Shown one piece after another: positions 27,946-36,787 of a stretch of 64,000 bases of DNA (position 1 is its first letter; each line of letters begins with the position of its first letter). The stretch comes from Mycobacterium sp. EPa45 (GTDB lineage Bacteria; Actinomycetota; Actinomycetes; Mycobacteriales; Mycobacteriaceae). The stretch is from positions 5,952,001 to 6,016,000 of the forward strand of contig NZ_CP011773.1 of assembly GCF_001021385.1 (NCBI RefSeq), written 5' to 3'. The notes beneath the pieces are model-generated. The model did no database searches and was not told where the DNA came from. It saw only the letters and a program-made list of their open reading frames with translations. Both the position numbers and the translations under genes were made by a program.

Positions 27946-29175
27946 CTAGTTCCGTTGCGAATCATGCCCGACGACGACCTGTACCCGTGCGACGTCGTCT
28001 TTGCTGTTCTCTCCCTTGCCCTGACCGAGCATGCCGGCATGCGCGGGCGACATCGGCATCGCGCCGCCGCCCATCGGCGACGTCGTCGGCCCTTTGACTT
28101 CAGCAGCGCTCAGCAGCCCGGTCTTCAGCGACGTCGGCCTGCCTGAGCTCTCTGGAGCAAAGCTGCTCGTGGGCCGGGTGTAGCTCGTGAGGCCCGCGCC
28201 GGGCACTCCACCGCCACCGCCGCCACCAATGCCGCCGCCGGCGCCCCCACCGCCGATTCCGCCGGCCCCGCCGGCAGGCGCGCCGGCCTTGACCAGGTCC
28301 GCGGCCGGCATCGCCGCGTCAGCACCCTTCATCCCGCTCATCAGGCCGCCGAGCTGACCCATCATCGACTGCGGAAGACTCGACAGGCCCTGGAACGCCT
28401 GCATCGGCGCCTGGAACATGCCCATCAGCGGCTGCATGGCGCCCATCGCCGCCTGCATCGGCTGCATCATCATCGAGCTCATCTCACCGCCCGCTGCTGC
28501 CGGAGCAGAGGCGGTCTGACCGGCCATCTGGGTGACCTGCCCGGTGCCCTGCGTGGCAGCCTGCATCCCCGTGGTTCCGGCAGCCTGCGCGACTGCCGCG
28601 GCGGCAGATGCTCCCGCGGCCGGCGAGGCGCCCAGCGGTGCGAGCGGGGGTGGGATGGCCAGCGCCGCGATCAGAGCGGCGAGCGCGGCACCATATGCCG
28701 CTCCGGCGCCGGCGTTGTGCGGCCAGTGCTCGCCGTAGTACTCGGTGTCCAAAGCGACAATCGCCGGCGTCAGCGCGCCCCAGACGGCGGGGTTGATCGC
28801 CACGTCAGACGCCTGTTCGGTGCGATTTGCGATGGAGACTTCCGCCGGGATCATCGACGACACCGCGGTCTCGTACGCCGAGACCGCGCTGGCGGCGATC
28901 GGTGGCTTCTCCTGCACCCACCCGGCCAGCAGCTGCAGTGCGGTGTTGAGGCCGGTGACCGCTGTCATCGAACTCAATCCGCCGACACCCTCGAAGTTCA
29001 AGGCAGTGACCGCGGTGTTGAGCTGGGACATCGAGAAGGCCAGCTCGTTGCTGCCCATCAGAGCCTGCCAAGCAGCGCCGCTGGCCATCGTCGTCGCCGT
29101 CCCACCCGCCCCCGGCCCCACCAGCCGGAGGTAGTTCATTTCAGGCGTGAACGTCGGCCATGACGGATCGGGCAT
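27946..29175 (-). CDS. PPE69: PPE-family protein PPE69
   Basis: A 409-aa PPE protein. The signature near the N-terminus is TPE rather than PPE (SWPTFTPEMNYLRL), as I recall for M. tuberculosis PPE69. The helical PPE domain runs to about 180 and includes EYYGEHWPHN. A low-complexity region rich in Met, Gln, Gly and Ala follows, and the C-terminus VARVQVVVGH resembles that of Rv3892c. It forms a pair with PE36, 4 bp upstream, and is expected to be an EspG2-dependent ESX-2 substrate. Confidence 0.92.
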   Translation of the reverse strand: MPDPSWPTFTPEMNYLRLVGPGAGGTATTMASGAAWQALMGSNELAFSMSQLNTAVTALNFEGVGGLSSMTAVTGLNTALQLLAGWVQEKPPIAASAVSAYETAVSSMIPAEVSIANRTEQASDVAINPAVWGALTPAIVALDTEYYGEHWPHNAGAGAAYGAALAALIAALAIPPPLAPLGASPAAGASAAAAVAQAAGTTGMQAATQGTGQVTQMAGQTASAPAAAGGEMSSMMMQPMQAAMGAMQPLMGMFQAPMQAFQGLSSLPQSMMGQLGGLMSGMKGADAAMPAADLVKAGAPAGGAGGIGGGGAGGGIGGGGGGGVPGAGLTSYTRPTSSFAPESSGRPTSLKTGLLSAAEVKGPTTSPMGGGAMPMSPAHAGMLGQGKGENSKDDVARVQVVVGHDSQRN

Positions 29176-29179
29176 CGCT

Positions 29180-29479
29180 CTAGAGGGCCAGCGCCGTGTT
29201 GTTGAGGATGTCCGTGGCGGTGTATGTCGCCGCCGCCAGCTCCTGCGCTCCCGCGAACATGCCGCGATTGGCCAGGTGCTCGGTGGCAGTAGTGACATAT
29301 GAGGCGCCTGCGGCATTGAGCGCCGCAGCGAACTGGGCCGAGTCCAGATCCGCACCCATGGGCAACACACCCATCAGCGCCTCGGACGCGGCCGACGTGG
29401 CAGCACCCATTTCTGCGCTGAGGCTCGTCTCGGTTGTCGCAGACGTCGAGACCGTAGCCGCATTTACATTCAAAACCAT
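29180..29479 (-). CDS. PE36: PE-family protein PE36
   Basis: A 99-aa PE protein, two helices long with no C-terminal extension. The general type VII secretion signal YxxxD is present near the end (Y86 to D90, YTATD). A strong GGAGGAG ribosome binding site and a likely separate promoter precede it. It is translated just before PPE69, with which it should form a secreted heterodimer. Confidence 0.92.
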   Translation of the reverse strand: MVLNVNAATVSTSATTETSLSAEMGAATSAASEALMGVLPMGADLDSAQFAAALNAAGASYVTTATEHLANRGMFAGAQELAAATYTATDILNNTALAL

Positions 29480-29525
29480 GTTGCTCTCCTCCCGGTAATC
29501 ACAGGCGTACCTGCGATCTTGCCTG

Positions 29526-29531
29526 ATACTA
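29526..29531 (-). promoter_or_regulatory. Internal -10 element before PE36
   Basis: TAGTAT on the minus strand, 46 bp before the PE36 ATG, in a 116-bp gap after eccC2. It suggests that the substrate and chaperone genes can be transcribed apart from eccB2-eccC2. No good -35 is visible. Confidence 0.45.
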
Positions 29532-29595
29532 GAGTGTGCTGGCGACCTAAGGCTACTTATGTCTTTTCGTACGCAGCTAATTCACCGACGGTCGC

Positions 29596-32500
29596 TCACT
29601 CCGGTGTTCCAACCAATACTCCTTCCATTGCGCCATCGGTAGTCACCATCAATCCGCGACCCGGTGGCAGTTGCTGGGCACTGGTTCGTCCGAACACCTT
29701 CACGGTCTGCGGATCGTTGTCCATGAACAGCGTGGGAGCCCGAGAACCGGTGAGCTTCTGGAGGAATGGGCTCATCGCCGACACCCCTGCCCAGTTTCCT
29801 GGCAGCCGGGCGGCGATCACGTGTAGCCCGATCTCCCGACTGCGTTCGATCAGCGGCCACAGCGGTGCCGTCGCAGCGGCCTTCCCGATGGCCCCGCTCG
29901 GCCGCAGTTCCTGCTCATCGTCGATCAGCACATAGTGGTGCGGGCCGGTCCAGGTCGATCGAGTCAGCAGCTCTTCCTGACTCAGCCCAGACGGTGGCAG
30001 CCGGTCCCGCATCATCTCGGCCAGCTCGGCCAGCACCTGGTCGATGTCGTCCGGGGTGTAGGCATAGGCCCGCACGTGTGGCCCCTGGATCTTGCCGATC
30101 AGGCTCGTCTTCGGGTCGATGATGGTGATCTGCGCCTGTTCCGGTGTCAACCGCGCGGCGATCGCCTGCCCGAAGGCGGCCAGGCTGCTGGTCTTACCGC
30201 AGCCCTGCCGGCCCACCACCAACAAGTTGGGTGTCTGCCGGCTCGGCAGGGCCACCGCTTGCAGCGCGCTCTCCCCCATCGCGAACGGGATGTCCAGGCT
30301 GTCGGCGGTCGTCGGATACGCCGCGATGATCTCGCGCAGGCCGATGCGCTCGGGCAGCCGGGCCAGCGTCTCGATCTTGCCCGCACCGGTCTGCGCAGCG
30401 ATCACCTGACCGACCTGCCGGGTGGGGATCCGCTCGCCGCCGGGACCGACAATCTCAGGCAGGCCGATCAACAGTTCCTGGCTGAGCCTGGTAACGCCGA
30501 AACCGGGACGGTCCAACGTGTTTCGCGCAGCCCGGCGGTGTTCCATGCCGGTGCCCATCTGCGTTTCGTCGGGGTTGCTCAGCCGCAACTGGATTCGCGC
30601 GTTCGACACGTTCAGCAGCGCCTGCTTCTGGCCGACCAGCCAGCCGCTGGCGCTGGTGGCGACGTGGATGCCGTAGGACAGACCCTGGCGCGCGATCGAG
30701 ATGGCCCGATCCCCCATGCCGTTGTCCTTGTCGTACAGGTCGCCGAAGTTGTCGATGACGAGGAAGATGTCGCCGAACTTGTCCTCGGGATCGGTCCCCC
30801 CGCCGCCGGCCGCCCCGAAGCGGCGCTCGCGAAACTCGCCGATGTCCATCTGATAGCGCTTGAACGACGCCTCCCGCGCCCGGATCAGGCCTTCGATCGT
30901 GGCCAGCGTGCGCGACACACCCTCGGTGTCGGTGAGGCTGACGACGCCCGCCACGTGGGGCAGATCCTCGATCGGGTACAGCGACGCCCCCAGACAGAAG
31001 AACGTCACCCGCTCGGGCCGGTACATCAGTGCCGCCGCGGTGATCAGCGTCATCAGCGTCGTGGACTTACCGCGCTGCGCTGTCGCCACCACCATGATGT
31101 TGTCCATCTCGGCGTCGATGACGTGCACCCGCTGGGCGTGGTCCTCCGGGAAGTCTTCGATACCGACCGGAATGATCAACCCCGGGTTCTGGCCGTAGTC
31201 CACCCACCACGGCTTGCCCCGCCAGCGCTCCACCAGGGCGTCCGCAGTCTCGCTGACTTCCAGCGGCGGCAACCAGATCTGGTGCGGCGCACGGGCCGGG
31301 TGCGAAATCAACGACTCCCTGATGACGTCGAGCAGCTTCTTTTTCTTGAAACCGTCTGCGTGGTAGAGGAATTCGTCGGGCTCCTCGGGAGCATCAGCCT
31401 CGGCGAGTGCCGCGTTGTCCTCGGGGGACAACGGCTGGTACTCCCACGTCAGTGGGCGCGGCTGAGTGAAGCTGACGTCCACCGTGGTGTCGGTGGTCAC
31501 CACCTTCTTCGGCACCACGAACGGCGCCGAGACATAGAAGCAGCGGAACTGTTCGAGTTCGCGCGGCCCGACCTTGAGCAGTCCGTAACCGGCCTCTTTG
31601 GAGGGCAGGTGCAGGGCGGCGTCGCTGCCGATCACATCGCGGGAATCCTCGGCGGTCTCCGCCCGTAGCGCGACCCGGAAAGCGATGTTGCTCTTGGCTT
31701 TACTCAACGACGACAAATCCAGCCGCTGGCCGCCGAGCGTGAAGAAGACGTTGCACCCGCGGCCCTCCTGCCCGATGTGGATGACCAGGTCGATCCACTC
31801 GGGGTGATGATGGAACAGCTCGAGGTACTCATCGATGATGACGAGCAGAATCGGGACGGGCTCGAGGTCTCGGCCGGCCAGTCGCATCTCTTCGTACTCG
31901 TTGGCGTCACGGGCACCGGCATCCTTGAAAAGCCGGTAACGACGGGCTATTTCGCCGTCGATGGCTTTGCGCATCCGCTCGGCGAGGTGCCGGTCATCCT
32001 TGCCGAGGTTCGACAGCGAGCCCGCCACGTGGGGCAAGCCCGCGAGGTCTTGGGCGGCCGACTCGAACTTCATGTCGACGAAGATCACGATGAACGTCTC
32101 CGGCGAGTGGGTCAGCGCGATTCCGTTGCACAGTGACAGGAAGTACTCGGACTTGCCCGAACCCGAGGTGCCGATCACCACGGAGTGGAAGCCGAAGCCA
32201 CCGAAGTCCTTGGCTCGCAGCACGATGTACTGGAGTTCGCCACCCGGCTTGACGCCGACCGGCACCACCGCCCACTTCGGATCGCCGCGGCCGCGGCTCT
32301 CGGCCCACAGCCGGTCCACGTCCAGCCGGCGCGGATCGGTGATCCCCAACGCCCGCAGCAGCTCTCCACCCTGGCTGTCCGTTTCCGACAGCTCACCCGC
32401 GGTCATCGGCGACCACCGGGCGAGTGAGCGGGCATACCGGTCGGCGGTGCTCTCGGCGAGCATGTCGGCGACGGCGTAGAACGCGTTGCGGTGCCGCAAC

Positions 32501-33666
32501 CGCCCTTCACGCATGCTGAAGCGTTCCTCTTCGTCGGAGAAGCCGACCCCGACGCCGGGCCGGGATGCCAGGCGCAGCACGGTGATTCCAGCCATTCCCT
32601 TCTGGCCGGTGATGCCCTCCCACTGCTCGGGGGTGCCGACGTTGTCGTCGACGATCACCCAGTGCGGGCCGAGCGCGTTGCCGGACAACGCCTCCATCGG
32701 CGATCCCATGGTGGTCGGGCTGGAACCGCTGGGCGGCGCCCACGGCCCTCGGCCCTTGCGGTGGAGCTCGGCATCGAGCGCGTCCTCCAGCTCGGTGGGC
32801 GAGGTGAAGACCAACCGGCGCAGTCCGCAGGCGTCGAACATCTCGTCATGCTGATTGTGCGGCAACCACACCAGCCACGACCACAGTTCGGGGTGCCGGG
32901 TGACGACCATCAGCTTGATGTCGTTCGGGCTGTGATATACCGCCAACTCGCACAGGACCGCCCGCATGAAGGCGTGTAGTTGCTCGGGGTCGTCGCCGAC
33001 GAAGCTGAATCCCGGCCGCGACCGCAGGCTCAACACCTTGCCGATGCCCCGGATCTTGCTCTGCTCGAGGATGAAGTCCCGCAACGCCCGCCCGGTCACG
33101 GGTTCGAGCTCCTCGCCGACCGGCACCTCGGGCCACTGCAGGGACACCGCGGAATCGGCGGCCGACTGAACCCCGATGCCCAGCCGCACGTCGAGGAAGT
33201 CGGCGTCAGCCGGCCTGCGCTCCCACATGCGCGGTCCGCCGATGACGGTGTCGAGCTCCTGCGGATCGCCATGAACGAACAGCTGGCTCCGGCGCTGGTC
33301 CTGGGCAGCGCGCTGCACCTCGTCACGGTCGTCGTCGAGCTGGCGCAGATACATCCGCCGCTGCTTTTCCTGCTCGCCCCAGCTGATTCGTCGACCGCGG
33401 CCGAGCCGGCCGCTGAACATCAGCGCGCCGAACCCGACCAGACCGACCATCGGAAAGAAGCCGGACTGCAGCGAACGAACGCCGGAGGTGTACATCACGA
33501 CGAGGGTGCCGATGATGCCGACCAGGAGCGCCGGCAGCGCGATCATCAGCAGGATGTTGCGGGGCTCGCGCTCCGGCAGTGCCAGCGGCGGAGCGATGGC
33601 CACCCGCACCGGCGGGACCGGGGGCGTCGACTTACGTGCACCGCGGACGAATCCCCTTTTCGACAC
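29596..33666 (-). CDS. eccC2: ESX-2 FtsK/SpoIIIE ATPase EccC2
   Basis: The 1,356-aa motor and substrate-recognition ATPase of the system. Two transmembrane helices (about 38-60 and 71-86) and a DUF/stalk region precede three FtsK-type ATPase domains. Their Walker A motifs are GTSGSGKS (K505), TAQRGKST (K867) and GRQGCGKT (K1158). The first domain also shows FVDMKFES. It is a single-chain EccC, unlike the split EccCa1/EccCb1 of ESX-1. GTG 33666 lies 2 bp after the eccB2 stop; open frame further 5' lies inside eccB2. Equivalent to Rv3894c (1,396 aa). Confidence 0.95.
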   Translation of the reverse strand: MSKRGFVRGARKSTPPVPPVRVAIAPPLALPEREPRNILLMIALPALLVGIIGTLVVMYTSGVRSLQSGFFPMVGLVGFGALMFSGRLGRGRRISWGEQEKQRRMYLRQLDDDRDEVQRAAQDQRRSQLFVHGDPQELDTVIGGPRMWERRPADADFLDVRLGIGVQSAADSAVSLQWPEVPVGEELEPVTGRALRDFILEQSKIRGIGKVLSLRSRPGFSFVGDDPEQLHAFMRAVLCELAVYHSPNDIKLMVVTRHPELWSWLVWLPHNQHDEMFDACGLRRLVFTSPTELEDALDAELHRKGRGPWAPPSGSSPTTMGSPMEALSGNALGPHWVIVDDNVGTPEQWEGITGQKGMAGITVLRLASRPGVGVGFSDEEERFSMREGRLRHRNAFYAVADMLAESTADRYARSLARWSPMTAGELSETDSQGGELLRALGITDPRRLDVDRLWAESRGRGDPKWAVVPVGVKPGGELQYIVLRAKDFGGFGFHSVVIGTSGSGKSEYFLSLCNGIALTHSPETFIVIFVDMKFESAAQDLAGLPHVAGSLSNLGKDDRHLAERMRKAIDGEIARRYRLFKDAGARDANEYEEMRLAGRDLEPVPILLVIIDEYLELFHHHPEWIDLVIHIGQEGRGCNVFFTLGGQRLDLSSLSKAKSNIAFRVALRAETAEDSRDVIGSDAALHLPSKEAGYGLLKVGPRELEQFRCFYVSAPFVVPKKVVTTDTTVDVSFTQPRPLTWEYQPLSPEDNAALAEADAPEEPDEFLYHADGFKKKKLLDVIRESLISHPARAPHQIWLPPLEVSETADALVERWRGKPWWVDYGQNPGLIIPVGIEDFPEDHAQRVHVIDAEMDNIMVVATAQRGKSTTLMTLITAAALMYRPERVTFFCLGASLYPIEDLPHVAGVVSLTDTEGVSRTLATIEGLIRAREASFKRYQMDIGEFRERRFGAAGGGGTDPEDKFGDIFLVIDNFGDLYDKDNGMGDRAISIARQGLSYGIHVATSASGWLVGQKQALLNVSNARIQLRLSNPDETQMGTGMEHRRAARNTLDRPGFGVTRLSQELLIGLPEIVGPGGERIPTRQVGQVIAAQTGAGKIETLARLPERIGLREIIAAYPTTADSLDIPFAMGESALQAVALPSRQTPNLLVVGRQGCGKTSSLAAFGQAIAARLTPEQAQITIIDPKTSLIGKIQGPHVRAYAYTPDDIDQVLAELAEMMRDRLPPSGLSQEELLTRSTWTGPHHYVLIDDEQELRPSGAIGKAAATAPLWPLIERSREIGLHVIAARLPGNWAGVSAMSPFLQKLTGSRAPTLFMDNDPQTVKVFGRTSAQQLPPGRGLMVTTDGAMEGVLVGTPE

Positions 33667-33668
33667 CG

Positions 33669-35165
33669 CTATCCTCCCGCGTTCTGTTGGCCGGGTGCAG
33701 CCACCGGGGCCACTGCGCCGCCCGGATCGATGGTGTCGCGCGCCAATAACGCGGTCGCGCGATTGATGGCCGGGCCCGCGGCGAAGGTGCGCAATATCGG
33801 CCACGGAGCCTGGACCGCCTGACGCGGATCCAATCCCAGCGCTTGCAGCGTGCTCTGGTCCCACTCGATGCCGAACCGAACCCCTTGCGGCGAAACCCAA
33901 TACAGGCTCTCCCGGGTGTCCGAGGCGACCGCGGCACTGGTTGACGCGACGAAGTTCGCCGCTCCCGGCAGGATCAGCGTCTGGGTGGCCTCGACGGAAT
34001 CGGAATCGCGGCTGTCTCGGACCAGCCGCACGATGTGCGAGTCCATGGCTTCCGGGCTCGGCAGTCCACGCCCGCTGAAGAACGTCACCGCCGCCTGCCG
34101 GTCGGTGGTCTGCTTCTGCCAGCCCACGCAGGTCACCGGATTGGCGTCGGTGTCGATGAAGTCCAGTTTGCCGGTCGGATAGAAGTCGACGTTGAGCGCC
34201 GTGACCACAGGGATGTCGACCAGCTTGTCGGGCGAGATCAGTTGCGGCGTCGTCGAACCCTGGCTGTTGGCAGTTCGCAGCAGGTCGGCGACGAAGGCGG
34301 TGATCTTCTGCACCCCGTCGGGGAGCAAGGCATAGAACCCGCTGACATTGCCGCCCGCGTCCCTGGTCTCCAGGACGCTGCCCACCACCGAGCCGGCCAA
34401 CAGCCGCGACGGCGTTCCGGCCTCCGGAATGGCTGGTACCACAAGGGGTTCCGTCGCCGGCATCGCGTCGAACAGGGCGTTGGAGATCTGGATGGGACGC
34501 GTCACGCCCGGGTCAAGCCCGAGGTTGAAGGTGACAGAACGGTCGGCCGGGTCGATCTGCGTGCGCTGACCGTTCCACACCAGATACGTGCTGGCGCCGT
34601 GGGTGGCCAGGACCGCCTGCGTAGGCCGGATCGGCTGAGCCCGGCCGCCGCCGTAGATCTCGCCGGCGATGGCCGTCACCATGGGTGGCTGGCCGCTGCC
34701 GCGCGTCGCGGCGGTGTCGCACAACGACCACGCGGAGACCGTGTTCGCCGCAACGGTCAGGTCGTCTGGGATGCCCGGGATCCCGATCATCGGTCCGGTC
34801 GGGTACTTGGCGATCTCTTTGGCGTTCACCCAGGTCGGCGCCGACGAGCTACCGGTCGCCAGTCGGGCGGAGGTCAGATTCAGTGCCGGATACAACCGGT
34901 TGTCGATCTTCGCGTACAGCGCGCCGGTGTCGCGGTTGCCGATGATGTTCGACTGGCCCACCAGACCGGCCGGCTTCATGAAGTGCAGCAGGGCCATCCA
35001 CCCACAGCCGATCAACACGAAGACGATCGACAACGCCACGGCCGCCTGCTGCTTGCGATCGTCGTGCTTCATTCGTACGGAGAAGCGGGTGATCGCTGCC
35101 CGCAGCCGGCGGTTGTAGAACAGGTGCCCGGAGTTCTGGTCCCGGTTGGACAAATTCAGCGGCAC
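33669..35165 (-). CDS. eccB2: ESX-2 membrane component EccB2
   Basis: A 498-aa EccB protein. It starts with the conserved cytosolic segment (LSNRDQNSGHLFYNRRLRAA), followed by one transmembrane helix (about 45-65) and a large periplasmic domain of repeats, with cysteines in SLCDTA and VTCVGW placed to form the family disulfide. EccB proteins form the periplasmic part of the ESX core. GTG 35165 matches the start of Rv3895c. Confidence 0.95.
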   Translation of the reverse strand: MPLNLSNRDQNSGHLFYNRRLRAAITRFSVRMKHDDRKQQAAVALSIVFVLIGCGWMALLHFMKPAGLVGQSNIIGNRDTGALYAKIDNRLYPALNLTSARLATGSSSAPTWVNAKEIAKYPTGPMIGIPGIPDDLTVAANTVSAWSLCDTAATRGSGQPPMVTAIAGEIYGGGRAQPIRPTQAVLATHGASTYLVWNGQRTQIDPADRSVTFNLGLDPGVTRPIQISNALFDAMPATEPLVVPAIPEAGTPSRLLAGSVVGSVLETRDAGGNVSGFYALLPDGVQKITAFVADLLRTANSQGSTTPQLISPDKLVDIPVVTALNVDFYPTGKLDFIDTDANPVTCVGWQKQTTDRQAAVTFFSGRGLPSPEAMDSHIVRLVRDSRDSDSVEATQTLILPGAANFVASTSAAVASDTRESLYWVSPQGVRFGIEWDQSTLQALGLDPRQAVQAPWPILRTFAAGPAINRATALLARDTIDPGGAVAPVAAPGQQNAGG

Positions 35166-35196
35166 GGGTGGTGTCCCTCCGCCAGGTCTGCTGGGG

Positions 35197-35514
35197 TCAC
35201 CGCAATCCACCTCCGTACCGTGCCTGGTTGTCCGTTTGGGCTTCCTCGCGCAGGGCGGCGAATGCCAGGTTCAGCCGGTCGCCGAGCTCACGGTGGCTGT
35301 AATCGGTGACGACCGCCGGGTGCAAGGTGAGCTCGATGAGTTTGCCATCGGAGTTTGCCACCGCGTGAATGTCCCCCAGGTCGACGCTGTACGTGATGGT
35401 CTCGGCCTGCGCGACGAGCGCCTCCCAACGCTCGGCAGCCTCGCTCAGTTCCTTCAAGACCGCGTCGACGAGATCCCTGTCGCTAAGCTCGCGATCGCTG
35501 CTGGATCCCGCCAC
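35197..35514 (-). CDS. YbaB/EbfC-like small protein leading the ESX-2 operon
   Basis: A 105-aa acidic protein with a coiled helix (LVDAVLKELSEAAERWEALVAQAETI), a central beta segment (DIHAVANSDGKLIELTLHP) and a C-terminal helix. This is the helix-strand-helix layout of YbaB/EbfC-like proteins, also seen in EspL of ESX-1 and in a similar gene near ESX-2 in M. tuberculosis (possibly Rv3898c). The GTG start is 6 bases after a CATACT -10, so the transcript may be leaderless. eccB2 begins 31 bp downstream. Function unknown; EspL acts as a chaperone-like partner. Confidence 0.78.
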   Translation of the reverse strand: MAGSSSDRELSDRDLVDAVLKELSEAAERWEALVAQAETITYSVDLGDIHAVANSDGKLIELTLHPAVVTDYSHRELGDRLNLAFAALREEAQTDNQARYGGGLR

Positions 35515-35520
35515 GTGACA

Positions 35521-35549
35521 AGTATGTCGACCGTCGCTACCTGCGTCAA
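35521..35549 (-). promoter_or_regulatory. Near-consensus promoter for the ESX-2 operon
   Basis: On the minus strand TTGACG (35549-35544), a 17-bp spacer and CATACT (35526-35521) lie 6 bases before the GTG at 35514. This is the best SigA-type promoter seen in the window and marks the YbaB-like gene as the likely first gene of the operon. Confidence 0.65.
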
Positions 35550-35618
35550 TTCACCTTCGCAGCATCCGCTGCCGGGATGGGCGAAAATCGCCCCAGCAAC
35601 CTCCGAATTTCTCACGCG

Positions 35619-36722
35619 TCACGTCGCGGTGCCCCAGTGGCTGGCGGGCGGAGCGCTGAGCGCCTCGAACCAGGCGAAGTGATAGTTGGCGGAAACCTCA
35701 TCACGCACGGCGATCGCCTCGGTCGCGGCCAGCAGGAGGCAGTTGCTCAGCAGGGCGGCATCGACGTCCGGATACTGGGCCATCAGTTGATAGCGCGCAG
35801 TGTCCGAATGCACTCGTAGTACGTCGACTTCGGCATCGAGGACGCCGGTGCGGCCCGCGCCCGCCTTCGCGAGCGTGTGCACCATCCGGGGCAGGCCATC
35901 GCGCCAGTGGGTGGCCTCGACCAGCTTCCAGCCCAGGTCATCGACGCGGGGCAGCTCGCGGCCCCTGGCCGAGGTCGCCACCGGGTCGGCCCGGCCGGCG
36001 GGGAACGGGTCACCCGGGTGGTAGACCACGGACCGAACGACGTCGCCGAGAAGTTCGCCGATCCGTCCCGGACGTCTGGCCGGCGGCAGCAGTGCGACGC
36101 CGGTGGGCACCGCGACGCCCGGCGGGATCCAGCCGTGCGCGAGGTCGGTCACCAACAGGGTTGTCCCATCAGTGCGCTCCCCGACCGCCCACCGCAGGCC
36201 GGGTTCCTGCCGGGCAACAAACTCCAGCACGCGTTCCAGACTGCGCTCGTCGAGTTTCGGTTCCGGCTCGGGTTCGAGCGCAACGGGCTCGGGCTCCGGC
36301 TGCAGCTCGATGACCGTCGGCTCGACATCCGGTGTGACTATGGGAATTGCCGGATCGGTGTCGAGATCAATTGCCGCAGAGCGTAATTGGCGAATCGTCG
36401 ACTCGACGCGCTGCACCGCATAGGACCTGGCCGTCTCGATGATCCGGACTTCCTCGGCACGACGGGCGAAGTCGGGAACATCGGCGTGCCGCAGCGCGCG
36501 CAGCCGCTCGTTGGCCGAGTCCGCGATGCGCTGCAGGGCAATCTTCAGGTGTTCGGCGACGGCCGCGGTCGCCTGACTCACCGTCTCCAGCTCGGCGGGC
36601 CACAGTCCCCCGATCACCCACGGCGTGGCGTCCGGGGGCGCGTCGAAGGTCGGCACGGAGAGGGCCTGCCGCGTCGCCCTCTTCAAGCGCTGGCGCGCCG
36701 TGTTCCGACCGAAGATCGCCAC
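35619..36722 (-). CDS. ESX-associated protein, Rv3899c-like (DUF5631/DUF5632 type)
   Basis: A 367-aa cytosolic protein. The N-terminal part (about 1-110) is helical with QRIADSANERLRALRHAD; an acidic Glu/Pro repeat linker (EPEPVALEPEPEPK) follows; the C-terminal half has GWIPPGVAVPTGVALLPPA and a helical end. This matches my recollection of Rv3899c-type proteins near ESX-2. Function unknown. The GTG at 36722 is chosen because the sequence upstream in the frame belongs to the neighbouring gene. It lies 104 bp before the YbaB-like gene on the same strand. Confidence 0.65.
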   Translation of the reverse strand: MAIFGRNTARQRLKRATRQALSVPTFDAPPDATPWVIGGLWPAELETVSQATAAVAEHLKIALQRIADSANERLRALRHADVPDFARRAEEVRIIETARSYAVQRVESTIRQLRSAAIDLDTDPAIPIVTPDVEPTVIELQPEPEPVALEPEPEPKLDERSLERVLEFVARQEPGLRWAVGERTDGTTLLVTDLAHGWIPPGVAVPTGVALLPPARRPGRIGELLGDVVRSVVYHPGDPFPAGRADPVATSARGRELPRVDDLGWKLVEATHWRDGLPRMVHTLAKAGAGRTGVLDAEVDVLRVHSDTARYQLMAQYPDVDAALLSNCLLLAATEAIAVRDEVSANYHFAWFEALSAPPASHWGTAT

Positions 36723-36787
36723 GGCCAGAAGCCTACCGTCGATCACGGCGCTGTCAGTTCGGCCGCAACCGCCCGTACCAGCTGGGT

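Noticed and set aside
29935..31668. 577-aa plus-strand open frame
   Set aside because: Antisense to eccC2; no domain, and the opposite strand has three P-loops.
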